Below, piece after piece: positions 15,548-23,289 of a DNA stretch of 64,000 bases; positions within the stretch are counted from its first letter, which is position 1; each line of letters begins with the position of its first letter. The notes below the pieces were generated by a model. It was given only the letters and a program-made list of their open reading frames with translations, did not search any database and was not told the DNA's origin. A program made the position numbers and the translations under genes. Location of the stretch: NCBI RefSeq assembly GCF_041435015.1, contig NZ_CP107989.1:7378001-7442000 (forward strand), given 5' to 3'. Source of the DNA: Streptomyces canus (GTDB lineage Bacteria > Actinomycetota > Actinomycetes > Streptomycetales > Streptomycetaceae).

Positions 15548-17779
15548 GTGCCGCTGAACAAGGACGACCCGAAATCGGTCGGTGGGTACAAGCTGGTCGA
15601 CCGGCTCGGGTCGGGGGGAATGGGCTTCGTCTACCGGGGCAGATCCCGCTCCGGGCGCGAGGTCGCGGTGAAGGTGGTGCACGCCCAGTACGCCGAGGAC
15701 CCCGTCTTCCGCACCCGCTTCCGCCAGGAGATAGAGGCCGTTCGCAAGGTGAGCGGCGCCTTCACCGCACCGGTGGTGGACGCCGATCCGGAAGCGCCGC
15801 GGCCGTGGATGGCGACCCAGTACGTCCCCGGCCGTTCGCTCGCCGACCGGATCTCCGAGCGCGGCCCGCTGCGGGAGACCGAACTGCGGCGCCTGGCACT
15901 GGGGTTGGTGGAGGCCCTCCGGGACATCCACCGTGCCGGTGTCGTGCACCGCGACCTCAAGCCAGCGAACGTCCTGATGGCCGACGACGGCCCCCGCGTC
16001 ATCGACTTCGGCATCTCCCGGGCGGCGGAGAACAACCCGCTCACCGAGACCGGCCAGATGATCGGCACGCCGCCCTTCATGTCCCCGGAACAGCTCACCG
16101 ACGCCCGCACCGTCGGCCCGGCCTCCGACGTCTTCGCGCTCGGCGCGCTGCTGGTGTACACCCTCACGGGGCGGGGGCCGTTCGACGCGGACAGCCCCTA
16201 CCTCACGGCGTACCAGGTGGTGCACGACGAACCCGTCCTGGACGGCGTACGACCGCAGCTGCGGACGGTCCTGGAGAGCTGTCTGGCCAAGAAGGCCGAG
16301 GACCGGCCCGGACTGGACGACGTGGCCCGGGAGCTCGCGCGGGTACTGCCCGAGGAGGAGGCGGCGGAGCCCCCGCGGACGGTGACCATGCGCGGGGGCC
16401 TGCCGGACCCCTCCGACACCGGGGCCCCGGACCCGGAGTCGGCCACGTCGCCCGGCCGCCGGCGTCGGCTGCGCCCGCTGTGGGCGGCGACCGCCACCAT
16501 CGGCGTGCTGGCCGTCGGGCTGACCTCGTACCTGCTGACCGGCCCGGGACGCACCGACGGCGACGCCGAGGGCGGCGGTACGGCCGGTGCGCGGGCCGCC
16601 ACCTCTCGCTGGACGGCGTTGCCCAGTGGCTGGCAACCGTGGCAGACGACGGTGTACGCCGACGCCGAGCGGGGCCTGAAGAAGGGGATCACCCTCCTTG
16701 AGGGAGGGATGGACAGCGGCCCGGAATGCCAGATGCACGAGGGTTCCGTCTACTGCGCGGGCGACGCGGTTCTGCCTGTGCGCCTCGACGGTGTCACCGG
16801 CCGGGTCGACTGGCGCGCCGACGGGGTGCCGTCCGTCGTGAGGAAGAGGTCGTACGTCTTCTCGCTCCTCGGGGTCGCGGACGGCGTCATGCTGGTCCAG
16901 CAGCGCTACCAGCCCGAGGGCGGGGATGTCGTGGTCTCGGTCATCGCCCTCGATACCGGGACAGGGGAACGGCTGTGGCGCCGCACGCTGGACTCCGAGT
17001 CGAGCCACCCGTACCTTTCGGGCGACCTTCTGCTCGTCCCGGACATGGAGCGCGGATCGGTGACCGCACGTTCGGCGCGCACCGGCGCCGAGCGCTGGAA
17101 GGCGCCGCTTCCGTCGGGGATGCAGTGCGACCCGGCGCGCTCGAACGAGGGCCTCTACCTGGAGTGCGCACCCGCCATGACGGCCAGCAAGGACACGCTG
17201 GTTCTGAGTTTCGACCGCTCCGACGGCTCGGTGCGGCGCCTGACGGTGCCCAGGCAGGCGATTCTCGTCGGCACGTACGACGGCCGCCTGCTCTACCTCG
17301 ACGCAGGGCAACGGGCCTCCGAGTACAAGGGACCCTTCTCCCGGATCCGGCTGGTGGATCCGGACACGGGCGCCGCCACGACGACGGAGCTGGCCAAGGA
17401 GTTCGAGGGCACCGCGACGACGGCGGACGGCACCCTGTGGTTCACCGGCACCTCGGGCCGGGTGACCGCTGTGTCGGTCCGCACGGGCAAGCAGCTGTGG
17501 CAGACCTCGACGAGCCTGGAGCAGCCGGGCGGTGTCACCCCCGCTCCGCGCGCCCGCGTGGTCTATCTGGCCAGCGCCAGCGGCCGGGTCGCGGCCCTGG
17601 ACGCCAAGGAGGGCACGCTGCTGTGGGAAACCCTGCCGCGCGCCAAGTGGGTGAGCGCACTGACCGAGCGGCTTCCCAGGGTGCTGCTCCACGAGGGCGC
17701 CCTGGTCGTCACCACCCCGTCCGGCGACGTCTTCACCCTCGACCCCGCCCACCCCGAGCGGACCTCCGCGTCGGGGTGA
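15548..17779 (+). CDS. Transmembrane Ser/Thr protein kinase with PQQ-type beta-propeller sensor
   Basis: 743 residues from GTG 15548. The kinase domain (about 14-270) is intact: glycine loop GSGGMGFVY, Lys42 (VAVKVV), HRDLKPAN (134-141), DFG (153-155) and MSPEQ. A single membrane helix spans about 312-331. The outer part (350-743) contains WD/PQQ-like repeats such as ALDTGTGERLWRR, SARTGAERWKAPL, VSVRTGKQLWQT and ALDAKEGTLLWE, predicting a propeller. The cytoplasmic kinase is therefore probably coupled to an extracellular sensor. It is a paralogue of the kinase at 37142-39304. It lies tail to tail with nadA with 18 bp between. Confidence 0.92.
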   Translation: MPLNKDDPKSVGGYKLVDRLGSGGMGFVYRGRSRSGREVAVKVVHAQYAEDPVFRTRFRQEIEAVRKVSGAFTAPVVDADPEAPRPWMATQYVPGRSLADRISERGPLRETELRRLALGLVEALRDIHRAGVVHRDLKPANVLMADDGPRVIDFGISRAAENNPLTETGQMIGTPPFMSPEQLTDARTVGPASDVFALGALLVYTLTGRGPFDADSPYLTAYQVVHDEPVLDGVRPQLRTVLESCLAKKAEDRPGLDDVARELARVLPEEEAAEPPRTVTMRGGLPDPSDTGAPDPESATSPGRRRRLRPLWAATATIGVLAVGLTSYLLTGPGRTDGDAEGGGTAGARAATSRWTALPSGWQPWQTTVYADAERGLKKGITLLEGGMDSGPECQMHEGSVYCAGDAVLPVRLDGVTGRVDWRADGVPSVVRKRSYVFSLLGVADGVMLVQQRYQPEGGDVVVSVIALDTGTGERLWRRTLDSESSHPYLSGDLLLVPDMERGSVTARSARTGAERWKAPLPSGMQCDPARSNEGLYLECAPAMTASKDTLVLSFDRSDGSVRRLTVPRQAILVGTYDGRLLYLDAGQRASEYKGPFSRIRLVDPDTGAATTTELAKEFEGTATTADGTLWFTGTSGRVTAVSVRTGKQLWQTSTSLEQPGGVTPAPRARVVYLASASGRVAALDAKEGTLLWETLPRAKWVSALTERLPRVLLHEGALVVTTPSGDVFTLDPAHPERTSASG

Positions 17780-17797
17780 GCGTGGCTCGACACGGGC

Positions 17798-18991
17798 CTA
17801 CGGCAGCGCCAGCATCCGCTCCAGGGCCAGCTTCGCGAACGCCTCGGTCTCCTTGTCGACCTCGATCCGGTTCACGAGCTTGCCCTCGGCCAGGGACTCC
17901 AGGGTCCAGACCAGGTGGGGCAGGTCGATGCGGTTCATGGTCGAGCAGAAGCAGACCGTCTTGTCCAGGAAGACGATCTCCTTGCCCTCGGGGGCGAAAC
18001 GGTTCGCGAGCCGTCGTACGAGATTGAGCTCGGTGCCGATGGCCCACTTGGAGCCGGCCGGGGCCGCCTCCAGCGCCTTGATGATGTACTCGGTCGAGCC
18101 GACGTAGTCCGCCGCGGCCACGACCTCGTGCTTGCACTCGGGGTGCACGAGGACGTTCACACCGGGGATCCGGGCGCGGACGTCCTCCACCGAGTCCAGC
18201 GAGAAGCGGCCGTGCACCGAGCAGTGGCCGCGCCACAGGATCATCTTCGCGTCGCGCAGCTGCTCGGCGGTCAGGCCGCCGTTCGGCTTGTGCGGGTTGT
18301 AGAGGACGCAGTCCTCCAGCGTCATCCCCATGTCCCGCACGGCGGTGTTGCGGCCGAGATGCTGGTCGGGGAGGAACAGCACCTTCTCGCCCTGCTCGAA
18401 GGCCCACTCGAGAGCCTTCTTGGCGTTGGACGACGTGCAGATGGTGCCGCCGTGCTTGCCCGTGAACGCCTTGATGTCCGCCGAGGAGTTCATGTACGAC
18501 ACCGGCACGACCTGCTCGGCTATGCCGGCCTCGGTGAGCACGTCCCAGCACTCGGCGACCTGCTCGGCCGTCGCCATGTCGGCCATGGAGCAGCCGGCGG
18601 CGAGGTCGGGGAGGACCACCTTCTGGTCGTCGGACGTGAGGATGTCCGCCGACTCGGCCATGAAGTGCACACCGCAGAACACGATGTACTCGGCCTCCGG
18701 GCGCGCGGCCGCGTCCCGGGCCAGCTTGAAGGAGTCGCCCGTGACGTCGGCGAACTGGATGACCTCGTCACGCTGGTAGTGGTGGCCGAGGACGAACACC
18801 TTGTCGCCGAGCTTCTCCTTGGCCGCGCGGGCGCGCTCGACCAGGTCGGGGTCGGAGGGCGAGGGCAGGTCGCCGGGACACTCGACGCCCCGCTCGCTCC
18901 TCGGGTCGGCCTCGCGGCCGAGCAGCAACAGGGCGAGCGGAGTCGGCTGTACGTCGAGCTCCGTGGTCTGGGCGGTGGTCACGTCACGCAC
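17798..18991 (-). CDS. nadA: Quinolinate synthase A
   Basis: 397 residues from GTG 18991; a GTG at 18982 (394 residues) is better spaced from the AAAGGG ribosome site and may be the true start. NadA condenses iminoaspartate with dihydroxyacetone phosphate to quinolinate in NAD synthesis and needs a [4Fe-4S] cluster. The family signature is clear: FVLGHHYQRDEVIQFADVTG, FCGVHFMAESADIL (Cys106), LPDLAAGCSMADM, FLPDQHLGRN, WRGHCSVHGRF, HPECKHEV (Cys286) and VCFCSTMN. No nadB or nadC is adjacent. The upstream region shared with erpA contains a perfect 10-bp inverted repeat. Confidence 0.95.
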   Translation of the reverse strand: MRDVTTAQTTELDVQPTPLALLLLGREADPRSERGVECPGDLPSPSDPDLVERARAAKEKLGDKVFVLGHHYQRDEVIQFADVTGDSFKLARDAAARPEAEYIVFCGVHFMAESADILTSDDQKVVLPDLAAGCSMADMATAEQVAECWDVLTEAGIAEQVVPVSYMNSSADIKAFTGKHGGTICTSSNAKKALEWAFEQGEKVLFLPDQHLGRNTAVRDMGMTLEDCVLYNPHKPNGGLTAEQLRDAKMILWRGHCSVHGRFSLDSVEDVRARIPGVNVLVHPECKHEVVAAADYVGSTEYIIKALEAAPAGSKWAIGTELNLVRRLANRFAPEGKEIVFLDKTVCFCSTMNRIDLPHLVWTLESLAEGKLVNRIEVDKETEAFAKLALERMLALP

Positions 18992-19035
18992 CCTTTCTAC
19001 TTTTCGTCGATCTGACGCTATCTATCATAACCCGG

Positions 19036-19079
19036 TTCACGTCACTTTGACGATGGCTATAACGTCGATGTGACGTGAA
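19036..19079. promoter_or_regulatory. 44-bp dyad between nadA and erpA
   Basis: Arms TTCACGTCAC (19036-19045) and GTGACGTGAA (19070-19079) are perfect reverse complements, 24 bp apart, with an inner GACG/CGTC pair on the same axis (19049-19052 and 19063-19066). On the minus strand a TATGAT hexamer at about 19025-19030 lies next to the left arm and may be the nadA -10. A repressor bound here would block nadA directly and could act on erpA, which begins 170 bp away. I do not recognise the site as that of a known NAD, redox or Fe-S regulator. Confidence 0.6.
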
Positions 19080-19250
19080 TCCCGGTCCTCCCGGGAGGGG
19101 TGGTTCTCGGGCCGCTGTTCGCTTCGTCGCGGGTGTGCGAGCATGAAGGGGACAGGCGAAAAGACAAGTTGCTCGGCCCGGAATGAATCCGCGGCCCCGG
19201 CGGTTGCAATCGTCGGTAAGCAGTCTCCGTACAACCCGGGAGAGATGTAG

Positions 19251-19607
19251 ATGTCCGTATCGGACGAGACCGGCACCGTCACCGACGGCATCATCCTGTC
19301 CGACGCCGCCGCGGCGAAGGTCAAGGCCCTGCTCGACCAGGAAGGCCGTGAGGACCTGGCCCTGCGCGTCGCCGTTCAGCCCGGCGGCTGCTCCGGCCTG
19401 CGTTACCAGCTCTTCTTCGACGAGCGTTCCCTCGACGGGGACGTCGTCAAGGACTTCGGTGGCGTCAAGGTCGTCACCGACCGCATGAGCGCTCCGTACC
19501 TCGGCGGCGCGTCCATCGACTTCGTGGACACCATCGAGAAGCAGGGCTTCACGATCGACAACCCGAACGCGACCGGCTCCTGCGCCTGCGGCGACTCCTT
19601 CAGCTAA
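19251..19607 (+). CDS. erpA: Iron-sulfur cluster insertion protein (A-type carrier, HesB/IscA family)
   Basis: 118 residues from ATG 19251, with GGGAGAGA upstream. The A-type carrier fold is shown by LSDAAAAKVKALLDQEG, the first cluster Cys47 in VQPGGCSGLRYQLFFDE, and the C-terminal GSCACGDSFS with Cys111 and Cys113. These three cysteines hold an Fe-S cluster for delivery to apo-proteins. It is divergent from nadA, whose product is itself an Fe-S enzyme. The gene is followed by a strong terminator. Confidence 0.93.
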   Translation: MSVSDETGTVTDGIILSDAAAAKVKALLDQEGREDLALRVAVQPGGCSGLRYQLFFDERSLDGDVVKDFGGVKVVTDRMSAPYLGGASIDFVDTIEKQGFTIDNPNATGSCACGDSFS

Positions 19608-19638
19608 GCCACGGGTTCGACCAAGGCTCGAACGACAG

Positions 19639-19673
19639 AAGGCGGCGGCCCCCTCCGACGGGGCCGCCGCCTT
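19639..19673. terminator. Bidirectional terminator, erpA / 19689-21761 gene
   Basis: A 14-bp perfect stem AAGGCGGCGGCCCC (19639-19652) and GGGGCCGCCGCCTT (19660-19673) with a 7-base loop sits between two convergent genes. The arms begin with AA and end with TT, so it can serve both strands. Confidence 0.9.
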
Positions 19674-19688
19674 CTCGTATCTCCAGGA

Positions 19689-21761
19689 CTACCGGGCCCC
19701 GGAGGTCTCCGGCAGCCGCGCACCCGCCTTCTTCAGCGGGATCTCCTTGCCGTCCGTGCTCACGACCTTGCGGTCACCGAGCGGCGCGTCGAGCGGCACG
19801 GTCTTCTGGATCTCCTTGGCGATCGCGATGCAGACCTTGTCCGGCCACGGCGTATAGGTCACCTTGGCCGTCACCTCGTCCGAGGTCTCGCTCGCCGTCG
19901 CCGCGTAGTCCCCGCACACCCCGCCCGTGAAGCTCAGGGTCAGCTCGTCGCCCTCGGCCGAGTAGCCGTCCACCTTGACGTCGCGCGTCTTCGGCGCGGA
20001 GGTCGGCTGGTCCGAGGGTGCCGTGGGTGTGGCGGGTGACGTGGGCGTCGCCGTCGCCGTGGAGGCGATGTACGTCGGGTCGACCGCCGGATACGTCACC
20101 GTGAAGGCGTCCTTCGCGCCCGACGCCCGCACCTCGAACAGCCAGGACGGCACCAGCGCCGGCCGGCCGGCCACGAGATGCGACGCCAGCCCGAACACCG
20201 CCTTCTCGACGGCGAGCGTGTTCTTCGCGGGGCTCGCCGTCGACTCCCCGCAGGGCGCCTCCAAGCGGTCCTTGAGCGGTACGGGACTGGCGCAGCCGCC
20301 GATGCCCATGCGGTGGCCGGTCGCGGGCACCTTGTTCAGCAGGCCAAGCGTCTTCTCGGCGCTCAGCACGGGATACGTGTCGCTCTTCACCGGCGCCTTC
20401 AACTGGCCGGTGCCGCCGACCACGTCGCCCTGGCCGTTCACGGTGACGCCGGTCGTCCAGCCGTACGTGGGCAGCCCGCCCACGACCGGATCGGCGTTCA
20501 CGACCCGCTGGGCGCCCATGACCTGGCTCGCGTCCAGCTTCGCGCGGTCCTGACCCGCCGCCTTCAGTACCGGCGCGGCGGCCTTCTCCGCGACCGCCAC
20601 GCTCACCGGAGATCCGGTGGGGGTCTGCTCCGCACCGCACACGGTGGCGCTGTCACAGTTGTCGATGACGGGGGAGTAACGCTGGAAGGTCCACGCGCCC
20701 GGCGCCTGCCGGTTCACCTGGAGACTCGGTCCCGAACCGTCCCTGGCCCCGACCCGCCAGACCTGCCCCTGCGCCACCGGCGTGCCGTCGACCCCGAGCG
20801 CCCCGGCGAGCCGCGCCACGTCGTCCTCGGTGACCTGCCCCTGGGTCCGGTAGACCGGCGCCGAGTTGGGCCCCTCCGGGAGGCTGCCGTCGACGCGGTA
20901 CGTCACGCCGTACGGATTCGGCTCCCCGGGGGCGATCCCGTTCCCCGCACCACCACTCTTGCTGTAGCCGTCGAGCGCGAGGGGCGGAGGAGTGTCGTCC
21001 CCCGACGCGCCGGAGGCCGTGCCGTCGCCGGACCCTCCGGCGGTACTGGCGGCGAGGTACGCCCCACCACCCCCGACCAGCAGGACGGCAGCGGCGACGG
21101 CGGCGACGACGGCCGGGGAGCGGTGCCCACCGGAACGGGGTGCGTCGGGGGCGGAGAGGGCGGCGACGGCGGGAACGTGATCGTGGTCGGACCCCGCCCC
21201 CGCGACGGCGGTATCCGGCGCGGGGGGCTGAGTCTGATCGAGACCGGTGTCCAGGCCCGCGGGCACGTCCGGGCCGACAGCGGCGTCGGGTGCGGGGAGC
21301 TTGCCGAGGCCGGTGCGGCCGGGAGTCGCCGCGCTGTCGCCATCGGCGGGAGCCTGTGGCGTGTCAGCGTCGGCATGGGCGCCGGGGGCCGCGGGGCCGT
21401 CCGCCTCGTCGGCCGCGGCATCGGCCGCGGTGCCGGAGGCCGGCGAGTCGTCCGCTGCTTCCTCGGTGTGTTCTGCCGGGCCTCGGGTGGCACTGGCTTC
21501 CTCGGTGCGTTCTGCCGGGCCTCCGGTGGCGCCGGCTTCCTCGGTGCCTTCGGCTCCGCCGCCCTGATCGGCGCCCGCGTGGCTCTCCCCCTCCAGGGGC
21601 GTAACGGCGGGGCTCGTCTCGTCGCCGAGAGCGTCGGAACCCCGCGTCTCCTCGGCCCCGCTCACGTCGTCGGCGCCGACCGCCCCCGCACCGCGCGCTT
21701 CCGCAGAGCTCCCGTCCCCGCCGCCGGAGGCCTCGTCGTTGTCGGGTCGCTCGGTGTTCAC
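19689..21761 (-). CDS. Large Ala/Pro/acidic single-pass membrane protein, unknown function
   Basis: 690 residues from GTG 21761, chosen for AAGGAG eight bases upstream. The first 210 residues are low-complexity, acidic and rich in Ala, Gly, Asp and Glu, with a repeated unit of the type GPAERTEEA/GPAEHTEEA. One membrane helix follows (about 220-240, VVAAVAAAVLLVGGGGAYLA). The outer domain (about 255-690) is Thr/Ser/Pro rich with conserved Cys pairs (NCDSATVCGAEQ, GGCASP...PCGES, GGVCGDY and KVCIA), suggesting disulfides outside the membrane. By position it matches the membrane protein Rv2203 between the HesB and AdoK genes of M. tuberculosis. I cannot assign a function. Confidence 0.8.
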   Translation of the reverse strand: MNTERPDNDEASGGGDGSSAEARGAGAVGADDVSGAEETRGSDALGDETSPAVTPLEGESHAGADQGGGAEGTEEAGATGGPAERTEEASATRGPAEHTEEAADDSPASGTAADAAADEADGPAAPGAHADADTPQAPADGDSAATPGRTGLGKLPAPDAAVGPDVPAGLDTGLDQTQPPAPDTAVAGAGSDHDHVPAVAALSAPDAPRSGGHRSPAVVAAVAAAVLLVGGGGAYLAASTAGGSGDGTASGASGDDTPPPLALDGYSKSGGAGNGIAPGEPNPYGVTYRVDGSLPEGPNSAPVYRTQGQVTEDDVARLAGALGVDGTPVAQGQVWRVGARDGSGPSLQVNRQAPGAWTFQRYSPVIDNCDSATVCGAEQTPTGSPVSVAVAEKAAAPVLKAAGQDRAKLDASQVMGAQRVVNADPVVGGLPTYGWTTGVTVNGQGDVVGGTGQLKAPVKSDTYPVLSAEKTLGLLNKVPATGHRMGIGGCASPVPLKDRLEAPCGESTASPAKNTLAVEKAVFGLASHLVAGRPALVPSWLFEVRASGAKDAFTVTYPAVDPTYIASTATATPTSPATPTAPSDQPTSAPKTRDVKVDGYSAEGDELTLSFTGGVCGDYAATASETSDEVTAKVTYTPWPDKVCIAIAKEIQKTVPLDAPLGDRKVVSTDGKEIPLKKAGARLPETSGAR

Positions 21762-21925
21762 CGCATCGCTCCTTCTGCTGCGCAACTGTCCCTCGACCCT
21801 GACCAGACCCTGTCAAAAAGGTCGGCAAACGGGTCGTATCCCGCATCCCCTTTCCGGGGGACGGCGATGGGACGCAGCGGGGGAGCGCGCGGTTCCCTCG
21901 AACGCGCCGACGCGAGCGCCCTGCC

Positions 21926-22135
21926 TCAGTCGCCGTACTCCGACATCGCCTCCAGCAGCCGGGCGGAGCCCTCGGGAACCGTCACGCCGTGGATGAGGGA
22001 GGGAGAAACCGGAAGGGAAACGATCCGGTCGGGAACCGCCCAGTGCGGAGCCATCCGGGCGCAGTCACCGAGCAGCGACGCGAGGCCCCCGTCCAGGTCG
22101 GCAGGGGCGGAGACGTACAGCTCAAGGTTGGTCAT
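21926..22135 (-). CDS. Small conserved hypothetical protein (69 aa)
   Basis: 69 residues from ATG 22135 (MTNLELYVSAPADLDGGLAS). It is soluble, has no recognised motif, and is divergent from adoK with 152 bp between. Codon bias supports translation. No function is proposed. Confidence 0.6.
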   Translation of the reverse strand: MTNLELYVSAPADLDGGLASLLGDCARMAPHWAVPDRIVSLPVSPSLIHGVTVPEGSARLLEAMSEYGD

Positions 22136-22287
22136 GACGGCACCGTATGCACGCCCGGGCCCGCGAAGAAAGATCTACTATCGGGTAGTTTTTCCTGCTT
22201 CACCGCGCCGTCGGCCGCCTCGCAGTACCCCATACGGACCCGATAGCGTGAACCGTCAATACACCCTCCCCCCAGGAGAGCCACGCC

Positions 22288-23262
22288 GTGCGCATCGCAG
22301 TCACCGGCTCCATCGCCACCGACCACCTCATGACCTTCCCCGGCCGCTTCGCCGACCAGTTCGTCGCGGACCAACTGCACACGGTCTCGCTCTCCTTCCT
22401 GGTCGACAACCTCGACGTGCGCAGGGGAGGCGTCGGTGCGAACATCGCCTTCGGCATGGGCCAGCTCGGCACCAAGCCGATCCTCGTCGGCGCCGCGGGC
22501 TTCGACTTCGACGAGTACCGCGCCTGGCTCGACCGGCACGGCGTCGACACCGCGTCCGTCCGCATCTCCGAGACCCTGCACACCGCCCGCTTCGTGTGCA
22601 CCACCGACGCCGACCACAACCAGATCGGCTCCTTCTACACGGGCGCGATGAGCGAGGCCCGCCAGATCGAACTCAAGACGGTGGCCGACCGGGTCGACGG
22701 CCTCGACCTCGTCCTCATCGGTGCCGACGACCCCGAGGCGATGCTCCGCCACACCGAGGAGTGCCGGTCGCGCGGCATCCCCTTCGCCGCGGACTTCTCC
22801 CAGCAGATCGCCCGGATGAACGGCGACGAGATCCGGATACTGCTGGACGGCGCCACGTATCTCTTCTCCAACGAGTACGAGAAGGGGCTCATCGAGTCCA
22901 AGACGGGCTGGTCCGACGCCGAGATCCTGGCCAGGGTGGGCCACCGGGTCACGACGCTCGGGGCGCAGGGTGTGCGGATCGACCGGGTCGGCGAGGAGCC
23001 GATCGTCGTCGGCTGCGCGGAGGAGGAGCGCAAGGCGGACCCCACGGGGGTCGGCGACGCGTTCCGCGCCGGGTTCCTGTCGGGGCTGGCCTGGGGGGTC
23101 TCGCTGGAGCGGGCGGCTCAGGTGGGCTGCATGCTGGCGACGCTCGTCATCGAGACCGTGGGGACGCAGGAGTACCGGCTGCGGCGGGGGGACTTCATGG
23201 AGCGGTTCACCAAGGCGTACGGGGACGAGGCCGCGTCCGAGGTCCAGGGGCACCTGGGCTGA
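22288..23262 (+). CDS. adoK: Adenosine kinase (PfkB family, actinobacterial AdoK type)
   Basis: 324 residues from GTG 22288. The PfkB-fold kinase closely follows M. tuberculosis AdoK (Rv2202c) from memory: MRIAVTGSIATDHLMTFPGR, HTVSLSFLVDNL, VGAAGFDFDEYRAWL, ISETLHTARFVCTTD, GAMSEAR and the anion-hole/catalytic motif DPTGVGDAFRAGFL with Asp257. AdoK phosphorylates adenosine to AMP for purine salvage; actinobacteria use this ribokinase-like form rather than the eukaryotic type. Its place between erpA and ctaC matches the mycobacterial gene order, which supports AdoK over a sugar kinase. Confidence 0.85.
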   Translation: MRIAVTGSIATDHLMTFPGRFADQFVADQLHTVSLSFLVDNLDVRRGGVGANIAFGMGQLGTKPILVGAAGFDFDEYRAWLDRHGVDTASVRISETLHTARFVCTTDADHNQIGSFYTGAMSEARQIELKTVADRVDGLDLVLIGADDPEAMLRHTEECRSRGIPFAADFSQQIARMNGDEIRILLDGATYLFSNEYEKGLIESKTGWSDAEILARVGHRVTTLGAQGVRIDRVGEEPIVVGCAEEERKADPTGVGDAFRAGFLSGLAWGVSLERAAQVGCMLATLVIETVGTQEYRLRRGDFMERFTKAYGDEAASEVQGHLG

Positions 23263-23289
23263 GTCCCGTCATCACCTGAATCACCTGAA

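Noticed and set aside
14144..17752. 1202-codon minus-strand open frame across the ECF42 and kinase genes
   Set aside because: It runs antisense through two genes with intact catalytic and sigma motifs; its length is a GC effect, not coding evidence.
16690..18030. Frameshift in the first PQQ kinase suggested by a parallel long frame
   Set aside because: The 743-codon frame is continuous through the kinase, helix and propeller repeats; the parallel frame is Arg/Gly-rich shadow.
20178..23279. Plus-strand open frame of about 1030 codons over the large membrane protein and adoK
   Set aside because: It shifts across two real genes in other frames and has no motif of its own.
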